NCBI GenBank assembly: GCA_038501195.1
Contig: JBBPUQ010000004.1
Location: 4,974,001 to 5,038,000, forward strand
Direction of reading: 5' to 3'
DNA from: Nemania diffusa
Taxonomy: Eukaryota > Ascomycota > Sordariomycetes > Xylariales > Xylariaceae
DNA length: 64,000 nucleotides
Below are positions 1-12,115 of this stretch, piece after piece. The translations under genes and the position numbers were made by a program. The notes under the pieces were generated by a model. That model did no database searches. It saw nothing but the letters and a program-made list of their open reading frames with translations, and was not told the origin of the DNA. Numbering within the stretch: position 1 is the first letter of the stretch; each line of letters begins with the position of its first letter.

Positions 1-185
1 GCCCGCTTTGCCGATCAAGTGGCAGCGGCTGCTACCTCAGAATCCACTGGACCGACTGTTGTCCCACCTCACTCTTTCCCCCATTACTAAGAATCGTCCT
101 GTAGCCTGTATGAAATACTTTATCCACTAAGCCAGCAAGCGGAACTCCCTCCTCCCGGACTACTGTTTAAACGCCTCTTTTCGCT

Positions 186-879
186 ATGAAGTTAACGACA
201 ATAATATCGGCCCTTGTTGGCTTCGCATTAGCAGGCTTCGCCAGTGCCAGCGAACGAACGTCTACCATCTACATCCAGGCGGTAGGGGCATCGCCGGCAG
301 CACCTGTCCCGCTCGCTGAGCTTCAATACGATGCACTCGCGCCCTCTGAGGCCCAGATTCTCACATATGAAGCCCCTGAGCTACCCGACGAGACAAAGCT
401 CGTGTGCGTTGGTGTATACGATCCTACAGCCAAGCAGTGGACCTCTTCAACCTCTGTTGCGTCCATAGATAATTTCGATAAGGGATATTCGCCTGCCATC
501 ATCTTATCGGTAGATCATTCCGGAACACCGATCAGCGCGGCAATTCGCGGCGTGAGGATTGATGCGGGACAGACGAGAGATTTTGGACCTCAGGCTATGG
601 TTCTTGTGACTGCGGCTGGGAAGCAACCTGAGCTCAACAAGCCCATTGTATTATCTCCTGAGGGAAAACAGGTTGTTCCAGAGGAGAAGTCAATGCTTCA
701 GAAGTACGTGGTCCCGAGCTAAACTTAGCGAGGAAGCGCTCTCCTTTCCTCCATGCGCCATAAGGCGGCCCCCATTTTCCTCACCCCTCACGGGCTTGCT
801 AACCTTCTGTAGGTACTGGTGGGTGATAGCACTTGTTGTCATGATGAGTGTTCTAGGTGGAAGCGACGACAAGAAATAA
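186..879 (+). CDS. EMC10: ER membrane protein complex subunit 10-like protein
   Basis: Two exons, 186-703 and 813-879, encode 194 residues. The donor gtacgt at 704 and the acceptor ending at 812 join in phase and replace a short read-through with KYWWVIALVVMMSVLGG, a single C-terminal membrane segment followed by a short charged tail (SDDKK). Residues 1-22 form a signal peptide with a likely cleavage site after ASA. The middle is a beta-rich lumenal domain without cysteine pairs. A signal peptide, lumenal beta domain and one C-terminal anchor is the EMC10 layout. The EMC inserts tail-anchored and multi-pass proteins into the ER membrane, and the subunit-10 domain sits on its lumenal face. The family call rests on architecture and remembered similarity to fungal EMC10; another type I ER protein is possible. 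The start is the first ATG after a pyrimidine-rich leader. Confidence 0.7.
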
Positions 880-1476
880 TAGATTACGTATTCGGCACTT
901 ATGACAAATGTCTGTCTTCTATGTTTTTTCCTTGCGAAATATCTTTTTAGTGACCTTGTTACTCTCGATTGCTTGCCCACTGTCTTACAGGTTCTTGGAA
1001 GTGATACCTGTATGGAGACCTGGCTTTACATGCCAAAGAAACCTATCCAGACCCATTTTTGTCCCCTTTTTCATTCCTTTTCAAACTCCATATTATCTAA
1101 TTGCAACTGCCTGCCTGTACCTGCCTCATCTGCGCAGCTTACCTTGGGTATGAGGTAAAGGTACATAGGTACACAGGTACCTAGGTACCCGCAATTACCC
1201 ATGCCAACCTAATTTTAGTGTCTTTTAGTTATCGATAAGTGGGCGGTGACGGAGATGTACTGGCAGAACTGTGCTTGGTGGATAACCTGGCGCTGTGAAC
1301 TGGTTGGCTAACAGCTGAGGTCACCTAATAAACACTCGCCTTCTCGCATTCACCTACACTTTTCTCAAACCATAACAACTTGCGACTCTCCTGCGCACAC
1401 CATCCCAACTTAAACACTCAACACCCTCTTCACTTTGAACTTCCCTAAAACAAATCCATCTTTGAATTAAGTCACA
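880..1476. other. Intergenic region between EMC10 and CHZ1
   Basis: No gene is supported. It should hold the EMC10 3' end and the CHZ1 promoter and leader. Around 1160-1192 there is a cluster of GGTAC/CCTAGGTA-type motifs. The last 140 bases before the CHZ1 ATG are C/A/T-rich and free of long G runs, like a fungal leader. Confidence 0.6.
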
Positions 1477-1963
1477 ATGGCTTCTACAAACAGTACCACC
1501 CTCCCCGAGGACCCCACCAAGGTCACCGATGAGACTCTAGACGTGAAGGGCAAAGGCAAGGCTGTCGCAACCAAGGAACCTGTTGACCAGTCTATGGACG
1601 AAGATGATGAAGATGAAAGCGGAGATGAAGAGGTAAGCTAAACTGCTTTATAAGATGCTACCATGCACAAGCGAGCTAACATGCGACTCCCTAGGCTGCC
1701 GATGATGGTAAGCACATGGTACAACCAAATAACTACAGCTTGAATTTCAATTGACACATGTATGATTTACAGCCGACGATGATGACAACATGGACGAGAT
1801 TGACCTCAACAACATTGTTGATGGCGGCCGCCGCACTCGTGGCCGAGTCATCGACTGGGCCAAGGCTGCCGAAGAGAACCCTGCTGATGACGACGACGAC
1901 GATGATGAGGATGACTTCCAGCCCGAGGGCGAGGTAGATGGCGACAAGATGGATGAGGACTAA
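1477..1963 (+). CDS. CHZ1: Histone H2A.Z-H2B chaperone Chz1
   Basis: Three exons (1477-1632, 1695-1707, 1773-1963) encode a 119-residue, very acidic protein. Introns of 62 and 65 nt have gtaagc donors and tag/cag acceptors, and phases are kept throughout. The middle exon is only 13 nt. The diagnostic Chz motif lies in exon 3: NNIVDGGRRTRGRVIDW followed by AKAAEE, flanked by Asp/Glu tracts. Chz1 binds the H2A.Z-H2B dimer and hands it to the SWR1 remodeller; its core is the basic Chz motif between acidic arms, as seen here. The length is close to the small fungal Chz1 proteins. The remaining uncertainty is the use of the 13-nt exon, but the joined frame needs it. Confidence 0.88.
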
Positions 1964-3166
1964 AATCGCCGAGCAGGCTGATCTTCCCACGAATCTGGAC
2001 GTGCGCACAATTTCGTGCACCTTGGTACCGACTTGCACCTCATGGCTGCGTTTCTTTCTTCAATCGCAACAAGACGGGATGAAGAATGCATGTCTCTGGA
2101 CAAATATGCAAATGCGACAATCAAAATAATTTGTCGCCGGCTTGGATCAGCATGCGTCTGATTCTGCATGACTCTGTCCTACATCGCCTACAAAGCTATT
2201 GGTCGCACTGATGAATATACACAATTTCAGTGAATTGATTTGCACTTGATTCTTTACCATTGTGCATGATTTCTGTAATTTCTAAGTTTGAACTTTAGAG
2301 CCGCGTTGTATGAGTTGTAAGAACACAATGTGCATGCTAATATAATCCTCATCAGCTGAACTTGGGGCGAGCTCCCAAGGTTGTGCCACGAGAATGTTCG
2401 CCCACCAAGCTTAACCATACTTTGTGATTGCCAATCAAAGCTTTCATTTGTGGCAGTATCAAGGAAAACCCCGGCATAATGCTCATGTCTAATATACAAT
2501 GAACTTAGTTCTGATAATTAGTGAAGTCTGCAAGCTGGCCCTCAGCAATAGGTACATGAATGTGCCAGCATATTCTTCTCTCTGCCTTGGCTGATTCTTG
2601 GTAGTATTACTACGTGCCTAACAAGTGGACTTGTTGACACCTTTAAGAATGAAGCAGATTATATTGTATCGACAGAGCTGTATCAACAGGAAACTAGCAA
2701 ACACTGTAAGAATTGTGGTAGTAAGCACCTGGTTGCTAGTTGTAACACTATCTAGGCACTTTCTATACATCTACCCATGAGAACCAAAATCATCTTCGCT
2801 AGGTAGTTCAAACGAGGTACATAGTATATAGCTAAACGCTAAACGTGAAGAGACCATAATAACGTTAAGCTCCAGTGTCCATTAGACCATCAACAAAATA
2901 GCACTAGTTAGGTACCACCAAATTGGCAATTCGGTACAGAATACAATGCCCATTGATAGGTAGATCACCTGGCCCCACCCGTCGCCAGACCGGCGTTCGT
3001 ACCCCAGCACATTAGGCTCCTTTAGCTGCTACGTGTGCCGAGTCTAGACGCCAAAGCCAGTGATCAATGAGCTTTCTCGCAAACCTTAGGTAGTCTTTTA
3101 TGTTGAAAAGGTGTCTTATTTGCCATTTCTTCTTGACTAAGGCCCCAGCTTCTGGTCAACTTCGCC
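1964..3166. other. Intergenic region CHZ1 to BET1
   Basis: About 1.2 kb with no coding signal I can support. The first 300 bases are probably the CHZ1 3' untranslated region. The rest is A/T-leaning sequence with scattered stops in all frames, ending in the BET1 promoter. Confidence 0.55.
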
Positions 3167-4311
3167 ATGGCTTCGAGGTATGTATCATTTCAGATCTAAG
3201 CATTTCTCCTCAAAAGCAAAGCTCGTCCCTTGCATCATGCGAATCAACTATCATGTCATTACAAAGGGGGCTGCCTCAGCGCAGGCGCATTTACCGAGGG
3301 TAGTGCGCCTGGTGTTTACGCAGGGTGCTCTGCATTCCCATCAACCATGAATAGAGCCCCTTTCCCATCGCGCCTTCTTTATCTTTCCCGCGCGCGCGGA
3401 AACATATCCTACAAGCTTGCGAATGCTAAATAATATCCTACAATAGATTCGGCCACTCGACGCTCCACCAGCGGGACTCGCGCAGCGCGCTCTTCGAAGG
3501 ATACAACGGCGCCGACTCGACTAGGCGGCAGGTCAGCGCCAGCCCCAGTCCGGCGCTGGGCGGATACGGGTACAACAGTGGTGGCGGCAGCAGTTCACAG
3601 CATCTCGGCGTAGAGAGCAGGGGATTCAGGCCGGCGACACCGAATTCGAGGTACGTTTTGCGGCTTCTTGAGATCTTGCGCGACGAACCCCTAGACGAAT
3701 AGTATATATGGGCGGAGAGGGAAAGAAATGGCGCCGTAAAAGGGATGAGAACATCTATGGCAGATGATGGAAAGAGGAGGCTTACATCAATTACGCGATG
3801 ACGTAGAACAAGGCGAAGGAGGCTTGACGAGACAAGAAGAGTTCTAGGCTAACGAATGATTTTGGTGTATAGGGGGCAATATAGCGATGCCGTTCTCAGC
3901 GAACTCGAAAGCCAAAATGACCAACAGGTCGAGGGGATATTAGGGAAGGTTAAGATCCTGAAGGAGGTAGGTTTCGCCTTTCTATTTCATACCTCGCTCT
4001 ACGCTATATTTTAGGTGTAGGATTAGATCCGCGGCTCTGGCTACAATTACGACCAAAATCGTAGTGGGCAATGGGAAACACTGGCTGATATGAAATTCGA
4101 ATAGATGACAGTAGCAATCGGCGACGAGATTCGCGACTCTACGGCATTGGCGGAGAAGATGAACGACACGTTCGACTCGACGCGCCTGCGGCTACGTGGC
4201 ACCATGAACCGCATGCTTCTGATGGCTGAGCGGACGGGCGTGGGCTGGAAGGTGTGGCTTGTTTTTTTCGCCGCTGTCATCTTCATCTTCTGTTACGTCT
4301 GGCTATTCTAA
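3167..4311 (+). CDS. BET1: Bet1-type Qc-SNARE for ER-Golgi transport
   Basis: Four exons (3167-3177, 3447-3650, 3873-3966, 4105-4311) give 171 residues. The first coding exon is 11 nt (ATGGCTTCGAG), followed by a gtatgt donor. The N-terminal half is Gly/Ser-rich and looks disordered. The SNARE helix runs through exons 3-4 (LSELESQNDQQVEGILGKVK, then TVAIGDEIRDS) and ends in one C-terminal anchor (VWLVFFAAVIFIFCYVWLF). Bet1 pairs with Sed5, Bos1 and Sec22 in fusion of COPII vesicles with the Golgi. The helix register, the tail anchor and the very short lumenal end all fit the family. Phase is kept across all three introns. The gene is convergent with APC15, with about 600 bases between their stops. 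Confidence 0.9.
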
Positions 4312-4916
4312 AGCACACGATCTCGTTTCCACAACTGCAACGTGATACTCCACAACTATTTCCTGGCGTATGCAACTGGGTGTTTATCGTATCGAGGAGA
4401 CTCATTCCTGGGGAGAAAGATGCTTGCCATAGATTTCTCAGACAACTAAGACGTAAATGCATGGGACACCAGGCGTTGGGGCATGAATCTGCATTTAATC
4501 CGCCCATTTCATCGGCAAGCAAAGCAGACAAGCAAGTCCGCTAGCTTACACGTCGTAACCCCGGGCAGGAGAAACACGGCTCTGAGAGCAAAGCACATAT
4601 CTCTGTAGGGAACACGTTGGCTTTCTATCAACGTTCTCACCCTCCGTTTCACACAAAACAACTTTATAATTAATGTATCATAATTCATGTCTTCATGTCA
4701 TTATACACTACAGGTAGTAGTAGGGGGGAATAAGAAGAAGCGGAGCTCGAGCAACACTTGTGATTTAGGCCGTCATCCGTGTCTAGGAGTGAATGGAACA
4801 ACAAGAAGGGGGTATCGATAGGTAACGCAGAGTACTGTATACCATGCCCTCGAAACGCATGCGGGCAGAGCAGAGCAGAGTGAACACTAGAAACAACCAG
4901 AGCAAGATCGTGAGGT
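4312..4916. other. Convergent 3' region of BET1 and APC15
   Basis: About 600 bases between two stop codons facing each other. It should hold both 3' untranslated regions and terminators. No gene is seen. Confidence 0.55.
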
Positions 4917-6197
4917 CTAACCCCTTCCTCGCCGGGAGAGCCCTGTCCGCTGCCGGGGCACGGCCGGACTACTACCCAGCACACTGCTCCCATCGCGGGA
5001 CAGGATGTCGCTCATCACTATACTATTGCGCGTGGCATCGCTGCGCGCGAGGCTGTGTCGGAAGCGGTTCCGCTGCTGCTGCTGCGGCACTGCAACAAAG
5101 CCGACGCGGGAGTGGTTGGGGTGGGCCTCGTCCTCGTCGTCGACGATGCTGCTTAATTCGGCCTCGGTGTCGGTGTGCTCGTACCCGCCCATGCTCTCGG
5201 CCTCGGGGATCTCGTCGTCCAGGTCCACTCCCATGCCCATGTCATCGCCGCCAGCGAGGTGGTCGTCCTCCTCGATCATCTGCGACTGGTCCTCCTCGTC
5301 GATGTCCTCGTCGCCCCCGTAGAAGGCCGCGCTGTCGCGCCCGCGCGCCATGTGCTCGCGGAGCGTGTCGTTGCCTTGGCGCATGCGCTGGGCCATTAGT
5401 TGCTGCTGCTGCGCCTGCGCGGCGCGCGCCTCGGCGTGTTCGTCTTCCTCTTCGTCATCTTCCTCGTCTTCTTCATCTTCATCGTCGTCGTCATCTTCGC
5501 CGCTGAACCCAAAGTCCGCGTCAGCCTCTGGGATGTCATCGTCCAGATCTCGCGCCCCATCCAACTGCACATCGTCCATGCCATCATCACCGGCCGGCGT
5601 CGCATCAAGCATGGCATCCACGTCGCCACCACCACCACCACCACCAGGCGCCCCAGCCGCAGCCGCCGCTCCCCCGCCCCCGCCCCCAGCAGCAGCAGCA
5701 GCGGCGGCCTCGGCCTCGGCCTCGGCGAGTTCCTGGGCGAGCTGCTCGCGGCGCATGGCCTCGTGGTGCTCCTCGGCCTCGCGCTGCTCCTCGCGCAGCT
5801 GGTGCAGCGTCTTGGCGACGCCGGGGGGCTTGAGCCAGGCGCTGCCGAAGTTGGTGACGTTCTGGCGGCGGCGCTCGAGGTTCTGCTCGTCGGCGCGCAG
5901 GCGGGCGAGGGGGGAGCGCTCGATGAGCTGGTGGGCGCCGGCCCGCCGGCGGTCGCTGCTGTTAGCTGGGTTGCTGTGCGGGTGCGCGCCGCCGTGCTCG
6001 TGGTGCGCGTCATGGGCGCTGCCGCTGCCGCCGCCGCCTGATGGCAGCGGGTTGCGCGACGATGTGTACCATAGTGAATGGGACTGTGGCGGTAGGTGAT
6101 TATCTCAGGTTAGCTTCGTTGGTCTTGTCTTGTCTTCTTTTCGATGGGTTTGTTTACTTACGTCACGTGGTGAGAGGTCTGGGAGTATTGCGAACAT
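4917..6197 (-). CDS. APC15: Anaphase-promoting complex subunit 15 (Apc15/Mnd2 family)
   Basis: Minus-strand gene with exon 1 at 6162-6197 (MFAILPDLSPRD) and exon 2 at 4917-6083, 400 residues. The donor gtaagta at 6161 and the cag acceptor next to 6083 join in phase to give PRDSHSLWYTSSRNPLP, the Apc15 signature at the N-terminus. A conserved helical stretch with NVTNFGSAWLKPPGVAKTL follows. The rest is low-complexity: Ala/Gly-rich runs near residues 130-165, then long Asp/Glu tracts, then a Ser/Arg-rich tail. Apc15 controls release of the mitotic checkpoint complex and Cdc20 turnover on the APC/C. Fungal homologues are longer than the animal subunit because of such acidic expansions. The start is set by the conserved MFxxLPDL opening. 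The repeats create long false open frames on the plus strand. Confidence 0.9.
5395..5730 (-). repeat. Low-complexity coding repeats in APC15
   Basis: Inside APC15 exon 2 there are successive simple-sequence tracts: GAC/GAG-type codons for long Asp/Glu runs (about 5440-5510), a CAC/GGT array coding a Gly run (about 5625-5645), and GCA/GCC arrays coding Ala runs (about 5655-5730, including repeated cctcgg units). Such tracts are prone to length change. Confidence 0.8.
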
Positions 6198-9100
6198 GGT
6201 CGTAGACGACCGGTTTGAGGGTATTAAAGATGGGGTTTTCTGTGAAGCTGGAGCTTCGTTAGACCTCGGATCTTAAAACCTGAAGTGATACATTGATTTA
6301 ATATTCCTAAAATACTTTGTAAGGTTGTCGTTATTATCCCTGGATCATCGTGGTAATGGTTAGTGGGGCAAATCGATGACTAAGCAAGACTATAATCGAT
6401 AAGATCGATTATACCGTATATATATCAGTATGGCGGTGCTGCAAGCCTTTGCCGGTGTTATCCAAGTTTTAGTGAAACCTTATTTCATTTTCAATAGGAA
6501 TAACCTAATATTGTGTTGAAAGTTGGTAGCGAGTTGCCCTAGAGTTGTGAGTATTGTGACTTGTTGCCCTTTTGAGGATTGAAACCCAGTATCCTGTTAG
6601 CCCCAGAACATCGTGAAGCACAATTACTTCATTGGGTAATAAGACGTTAGGTTGCGGTAAGGCTGCAGGGGTGCATTGCTGCTAGGTATTTTCCATTTGC
6701 ACATGTGATCGTATTCAGATGCATAACTGAACTGTACTGTATATGTAGAAGCACGTGGTAATCTGCTCGAGCACGCGAGCGGGAGCCTCCGGGTTCCAAT
6801 TTTGAATGACCCCAAGAGAGCCTTGAATGTTGATCACAACCTGCAAAATTACGTGGGAGGCGGCAAGCAGCCTTATTCCTTTGCAATTCAGAGGTACAGG
6901 TAGTTTAATCGAAGTGCCAGAATTTGTGATACCGACTCGTAATATATAGCGGTAGTACTTTACTGTACTACATGTAGGTCCTGACTCGACTTGTTGATCG
7001 GATCCGACCCGATCCGTCATACTATTGTAGTTGGATGCCGGACACTTGTAACCTGTAACCGGAATCCGTCATCATTCCATCCCACGCCTGCCACGTACTG
7101 CACAATTGCTGATCTATTATTGTAGCCTCCGACAAATAAAAGTCCTATGAAAGAAAATTGGTCGTCGTGCGTCTAACCTGATTTTCATAAGGTAATAGAA
7201 ATACCCCGGACGGTTAAAATGCGTACAGTGCTGTAGTGTACGCTTGCAAATAATGTATACTCTTACAAGTAACTAACAGCTTACGCAGTAAGTAGGTTTT
7301 AGAGCCCCCGTTCTCGGCCCTAGTTTCCCTTAGCAGGCTTTAGGTAATTTGCATCCCTGTCTAGAGGCTCTGCGTGTTGCTGCTACGCATATCGAAAGTA
7401 TGCTCTCTGGGGTCGGGAGTTTTCGGAACCAAACCTACGCATTACCTCTTAGCAGTACCTACGCTCGTCCAAAATCATTGGTAAGCGACCCGTATTCTCG
7501 TCTCTTAGGATTTACTCCGCTCCGCCTTTCCACTGTCCCCCGCAACCGCAAGCGACTTACGGGAAAATATGTTCGGTCCCTGAATTTCACCGACCACCAC
7601 CGGTTTCGCGACCATTCCGCCTACCCCTCTTCCGAGCACCATACACCCTCTACAATAAATATTAGCTATCCTACTACAGGAAGTACCCCCAATTTCCATC
7701 TATCACATGACAATCCCTTGCAAGGCCGGTTGACAGCGTGCGCAAAGGGTCCCTCTGTTCTCAAATAGCCCTACACTTTTATTTGTCGAATTGGGCCATG
7801 CACAGCTCAGCCGTCAATATACCTTCCGTTCATGTCGATGTAAGTTGCTGCAACGTGACGCATCCGGTCTTAGTTCCGTTTGTCCCTCTGCCTAGTGTAC
7901 GTGAAACCCTCGTTCGTTGCTTGTGGTCTGGGTCTGTAACGTTGTGTACTTGAAGTGTAGCCAGACTAGATATTTTTTGGACCCCGGTGCTTGCTAGTCT
8001 ATCTAGCGAGGGCTTGGCAAACCCACGATCTTGAGTGCCACATGCGCGTTATGAACAGATCTGCCTAGCAAGTTTAGTCCCGTTGGTCGGGTACTCGCAT
8101 CTCTCGATGACCACATGTGCTAGGTAGGTACCTCCCTGACATCTGTACGCTTCCGACGGCATCGATCAGGGAGGAGACACAAAAGCGATGAGCTGAATAT
8201 TCGCCCGCCTCATTGGACTGGTCGTAGAATCGAAAATGACGAGATGCCGTCACCCACCATCATTTTCAACTATTCCAGTTGTACGAGGGATGTAGTTGTT
8301 AAATCTTAATGACAACCAATAATACTATACCTAAACTTAAATTGCGTACACTGTATAACCATGCAAAAAGTCACGGGGCCACCAAGCATATGCATAAGCC
8401 CCTGTCTATGCAACGCTACCGCCTTATTTCGTTCAATGCATATTGCCTTGCAGCGGAAGCCGCCGAAGTTGCAGTAGAGAGCTCACCGTGGATGGGGGCC
8501 AGAACCATCTCTAAGCAAAACAGCTTATAGTCAGCGGATAGTGAGCCGACGATGGTAAGAATACGTACTTCTTCGGAAGCTGCTGATGTTCTTATTCTTG
8601 CCACAAGAAAAGAGCGCGTTGTCTGAGTAGTATTCCATTTGGTTAAAATACAGAGGACGCGAAAATTCCGCCAGGTAGTCTGTCGCGGGCGTCGCCTTAC
8701 TGCGTATCCGTCAAACAAACGGCGGCTGCTGACTATGTGATACACCGGCACTTCTGCATCCCTTCAAAGTTAGGCAGGTATGTAGCAAACCCTCGTTTGA
8801 CAGCATGTTTAGTCCTAAATGCATCGCTTCATTGGGAACCCCACGCCGTCAACGCATGTCATCACAACTCAGTGACAATTCAGCCGTCAACCGGCGACTC
8901 GTCGTTAACACAATGCAGGGCCGTCAATGAGAAAAAGCTTGGCGTTCTGAATTTTACTTTCCTGGCGAGGCGACATCGGACTGTGAGAATCATCTTGGAG
9001 CTGATTGGACGTGATTTGCAGCCTCGGCCGTGCCATTAAGTAAATGACGAAGGCCGGAGATCCCTGTCTTGCCAGGTTTGTTGCTGGAGAGTGCCAAGAC

Positions 9101-9894
9101 GTATGTGCGGGGTGGTGCGCCTATACGTTGTGTATAACATGGACAGGGATCTGCTGGCAATATACCTTTTAGCGCAGTAATAACCGCAGGCCAAAATCCT
9201 ACTCCGATGAACGGCAGAAATGTTGAAAACGATTGCCAGAAAACATTACAAAAGCTGAATTGGCCAATCATGGTCACTCCTTATTATCTCGCAACTATTG
9301 TGAATATCGAATATGGTTACGTTTCCTATGACCATTCGTCTTTGCTCTGCAGTAAGGAATGGTGGGCTTTTACAGGAGTTGCTGTATCATCAAAACAATC
9401 CACTGCAGCGAATGTGTAATATTTGAGGGATCATAATATTTTTCACACCCTGATAAAATGGGATTACTACCCAATAATAAGGATTAAGATAATTTCCAGA
9501 GGCTGCTGAGGACTGCTCATATTGGTGTCGGATAAATGCTTTATTGGCCATTTTAAACATTGCCCATGGAGGGGTTATTGACGAAGCAGGTTGTGATGCA
9601 CATGTACTACTCATCAGTAGCGTTGCTTCGCGTGCATGAGGAGGGGATATTTAATGCAGCAAGCATAGTCTCCTTCTAGCACCACTACTAGGTAATTCCC
9701 AGCGTAGATCATTGCCGATAGAGTTCAGACAGGCTCTTGTTAGCAAACATGGTTGATTGTATTGCACACTCAATTGTAAGTCCAGAAAGAAATAAATTGC
9801 CTATCACATCTGTACATCGCCATCGTGATTGGATGAGAAATCTAATCGTGCGTGGCATACCATCTCTAACTCGGCATCTGGGGCAAAAGGGTGA

Positions 9895-10080
9895 TCAGCG
9901 CGCTATTTTCTACCATCGTGGCAGACGGGTAGTGGTACGACTCTCTCGGCCTCTGCAACGCTGCAGGCTCTGGAGGAATGGGAGAAGCAAGGCGATGTCG
10001 ACGGAGGATCCCAGTCGGCTTTGGCCAATCACCAGAGAGAGTTTTTCGATTTGCAACCGTTTTTGGATTCAAGCGACTAA
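9895..10080 (+). other. Possible small gene or orphan 3' exon
   Basis: A 61-codon plus-strand open stretch ends at TAA 10078-10080. Its translation is protein-like: TGSGTTLSASATLQALEEWE is followed by a Gln/Asp/Gly stretch and then SALANHQREFFDLQPFLDSS. It has no ATG of its own. A cag acceptor at 9896-9898 could splice it to an upstream start such as the ATG at 9750, but that donor would be weak. I do not recognise the family. It could be a small gene, the end of a decayed gene, or chance. Confidence 0.3.
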
Positions 10081-10514
10081 TCGCACTAACGTCACCAGTC
10101 CCCTTAGTTCGGGCAAATAGTTGCTATCCAATAAGCTGAGACTTTTTCTATACCTAAAATTGCAAGGGGCCAGTGTGCCCCCATGGCCCTCTCTATATGC
10201 GTGAATTGCCCTAGTAGGATTGCTATGCTGCTGGAGAGGCGCCATCGCCGTAGTCCGTCTCTCGGCCATCAGGACCCATGAACCCCCCACCTGCAAGTCT
10301 CTTGGTCAGCCTAGAAGGCTAGAAGCAGCAGGAGGGGCTGATCTACTACGACATAGTGCTAAATTGCTACTGCTCTGGAAAGATGTATACCTTTTTTTCA
10401 CCTCCCTCCTCGGAGCTATTTGTCGCAAGCTTTGTCGCTCTCCTGCCCGTCTTTCGTAGTACCTCTCCGTACCTACCTAGGTTAATCCATCCATAAAAGC
10501 TGGGGTAGTGCCAC

Positions 10515-10557
10515 CGTTCTCTCCGTCAGTCTCTCTCTCCCTTCTCTTTCTTTTTTG
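10515..10557 (+). promoter_or_regulatory. CT-rich tract, leader-like
   Basis: A pyrimidine-rich run (repeated ctctctc and ctttcttttt blocks) on the plus strand, like the CT boxes that precede transcription starts in filamentous fungi. The next supported coding start is GLT1 at 12116, so it could belong to a long leader or to an unannotated transcript. Confidence 0.3.
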
Positions 10558-12115
10558 CCAAACCAGCTTGGAAAACAGCTATTCTCTTCGTCAAACCAGG
10601 CCATCCATATCATACCCCAGAGTTTATTAGGTTGCAAACCGTCTTTAACCACAGTGCTACATAAAAGTTACCTGTAAGTAGTAGATTTCTATTTAGTCGT
10701 CTAGCAGCACTTCATTCCAGGCCGAACCACAGGGCGAACACAGCGACAGCCGCAAAACCAGCCTAGCACTTATCCGAAAGTACCGCCCACACCCGAGTTT
10801 ACATATAATCCCGATCCAAGGTCACGAGACGACTTGTCCAGCTACGCATATATGTATAATGTCAGCGCGGCGATGTCCTGTCTACGTACCGCTGAGATGG
10901 CTCCATCAGTTCCCGTGAAGTAGTGCTACCCAGGATTTTCTCGCGCATGCATCTGCTTTCGGCCGTGTGGAAGTGCAGGGAGGGACGTCCAGGTACATCA
11001 AAGCGGATGACGACAGGCCTATCAGGGATCAGCACAGGTAGCCGCAAGTTTAGGTTCAAGACGACTGCAATTGGTCGTACTGATATGGACCGAATCCCCC
11101 CGCCAAATACCCACGCCCACACCCGCGCCCAGGCTTGACCCAGTGTCGGAACCAAAGACCAAAGGTTGCAAGCTATCTTATCGCAGCTTATAACCGCGGC
11201 CGGAGCAGCAACAGCAACACGCTTCCCAAACGCATCTGAGGGGGCAGTAAAAATGCCTAGGGTTTGCCAAAAGAGAGCCTAATACTTTACGCGCATAGTG
11301 GAGAAAATCAATTACCATTCAATTGATTTCTAGCATATGCTATCGCGCTGCCCACTCCATCTACAATTGAAGGAAACAAGCGCCGCTTCAACAAGATTGA
11401 TGACCATATCAACCCCACCAGTTCTGCGATTCCGGATCATTTTATTGGAAAACCTATCGACAGCACAATTGGATGTCTGTTATCGTCGTCGCATGGCAGC
11501 TCCTCTCTCCTCTACCCAGTCAGCCAATACAAGAGAGCTGCACATGATTCAAGGGCAGCGATAAAAAGAAGTTTGCTTAACGGGGCACAAGTGGAGAGTG
11601 AAAGAGTCGCGCACTCTGCCCGGTTACCTCTACTGTAGGGGTGGTGTGGATGCGTCACCCCACATTCCAGTTCAGATGTTGCCGCTGCCAGTGTTCACAT
11701 GTTGCCGTAACTGGTGCTGCGACTGGGACAACCTTGGGACCTCTTGATCAGGACAGTCTCTATACCTATGCCTATCATACCGAATCATGGGTCTCGTAGC
11801 TTGCGCGTGCAGCGCTATAAGAATCTTATCTAAACTCGCCTCACTACAAAACTTAAATCCCCGCCCGGACCGGACTATCGCTTTCATTTCCTCTTTTTTT
11901 CTCGTTTTCTTATTTTTCCACTGGATTATTGTAGAAATTGAATCTTGGTACACGACTAACCCCAATTCTTCACTACATAGGACTTGTTTTTGAGCAGCAT
12001 CGAGCTGCTTTTATCTCCCTTTACTATCACAGCGATTGCGGATCTCTTCCGACCCTGACCCTCAACCTCCGGTCCGCTAGTCATTCCCCAGGAGTTCTTA
12101 GTCTGCTTGCCTGAC

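Larger units (their letters stand above)
6198..12115. other. Gene-poor interval between APC15 and GLT1
   Basis: About 5.9 kb in which I cannot support any complete gene. Open frames here are short, lack family motifs and mostly overlap stops on both strands. A CT-rich tract at 10515-10557 resembles a fungal transcription-start leader. A 61-codon open stretch at 9895-10080 looks protein-like. The last few hundred bases should be the GLT1 promoter and leader. Confidence 0.5.

Noticed and set aside
5350..6099. Long plus-strand open frames opposite APC15
   Set aside because: They consist of Ser, Pro and Arg runs that mirror the GC-rich simple repeats of the minus-strand gene, whose N-terminal signature and intron are convincing.
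7349..7768. 139-codon plus-strand frame in the APC15-GLT1 gap
   Set aside because: Composition is Ser/Thr/Pro/His-rich without any motif or splice context; it looks like a chance frame in C-rich DNA.
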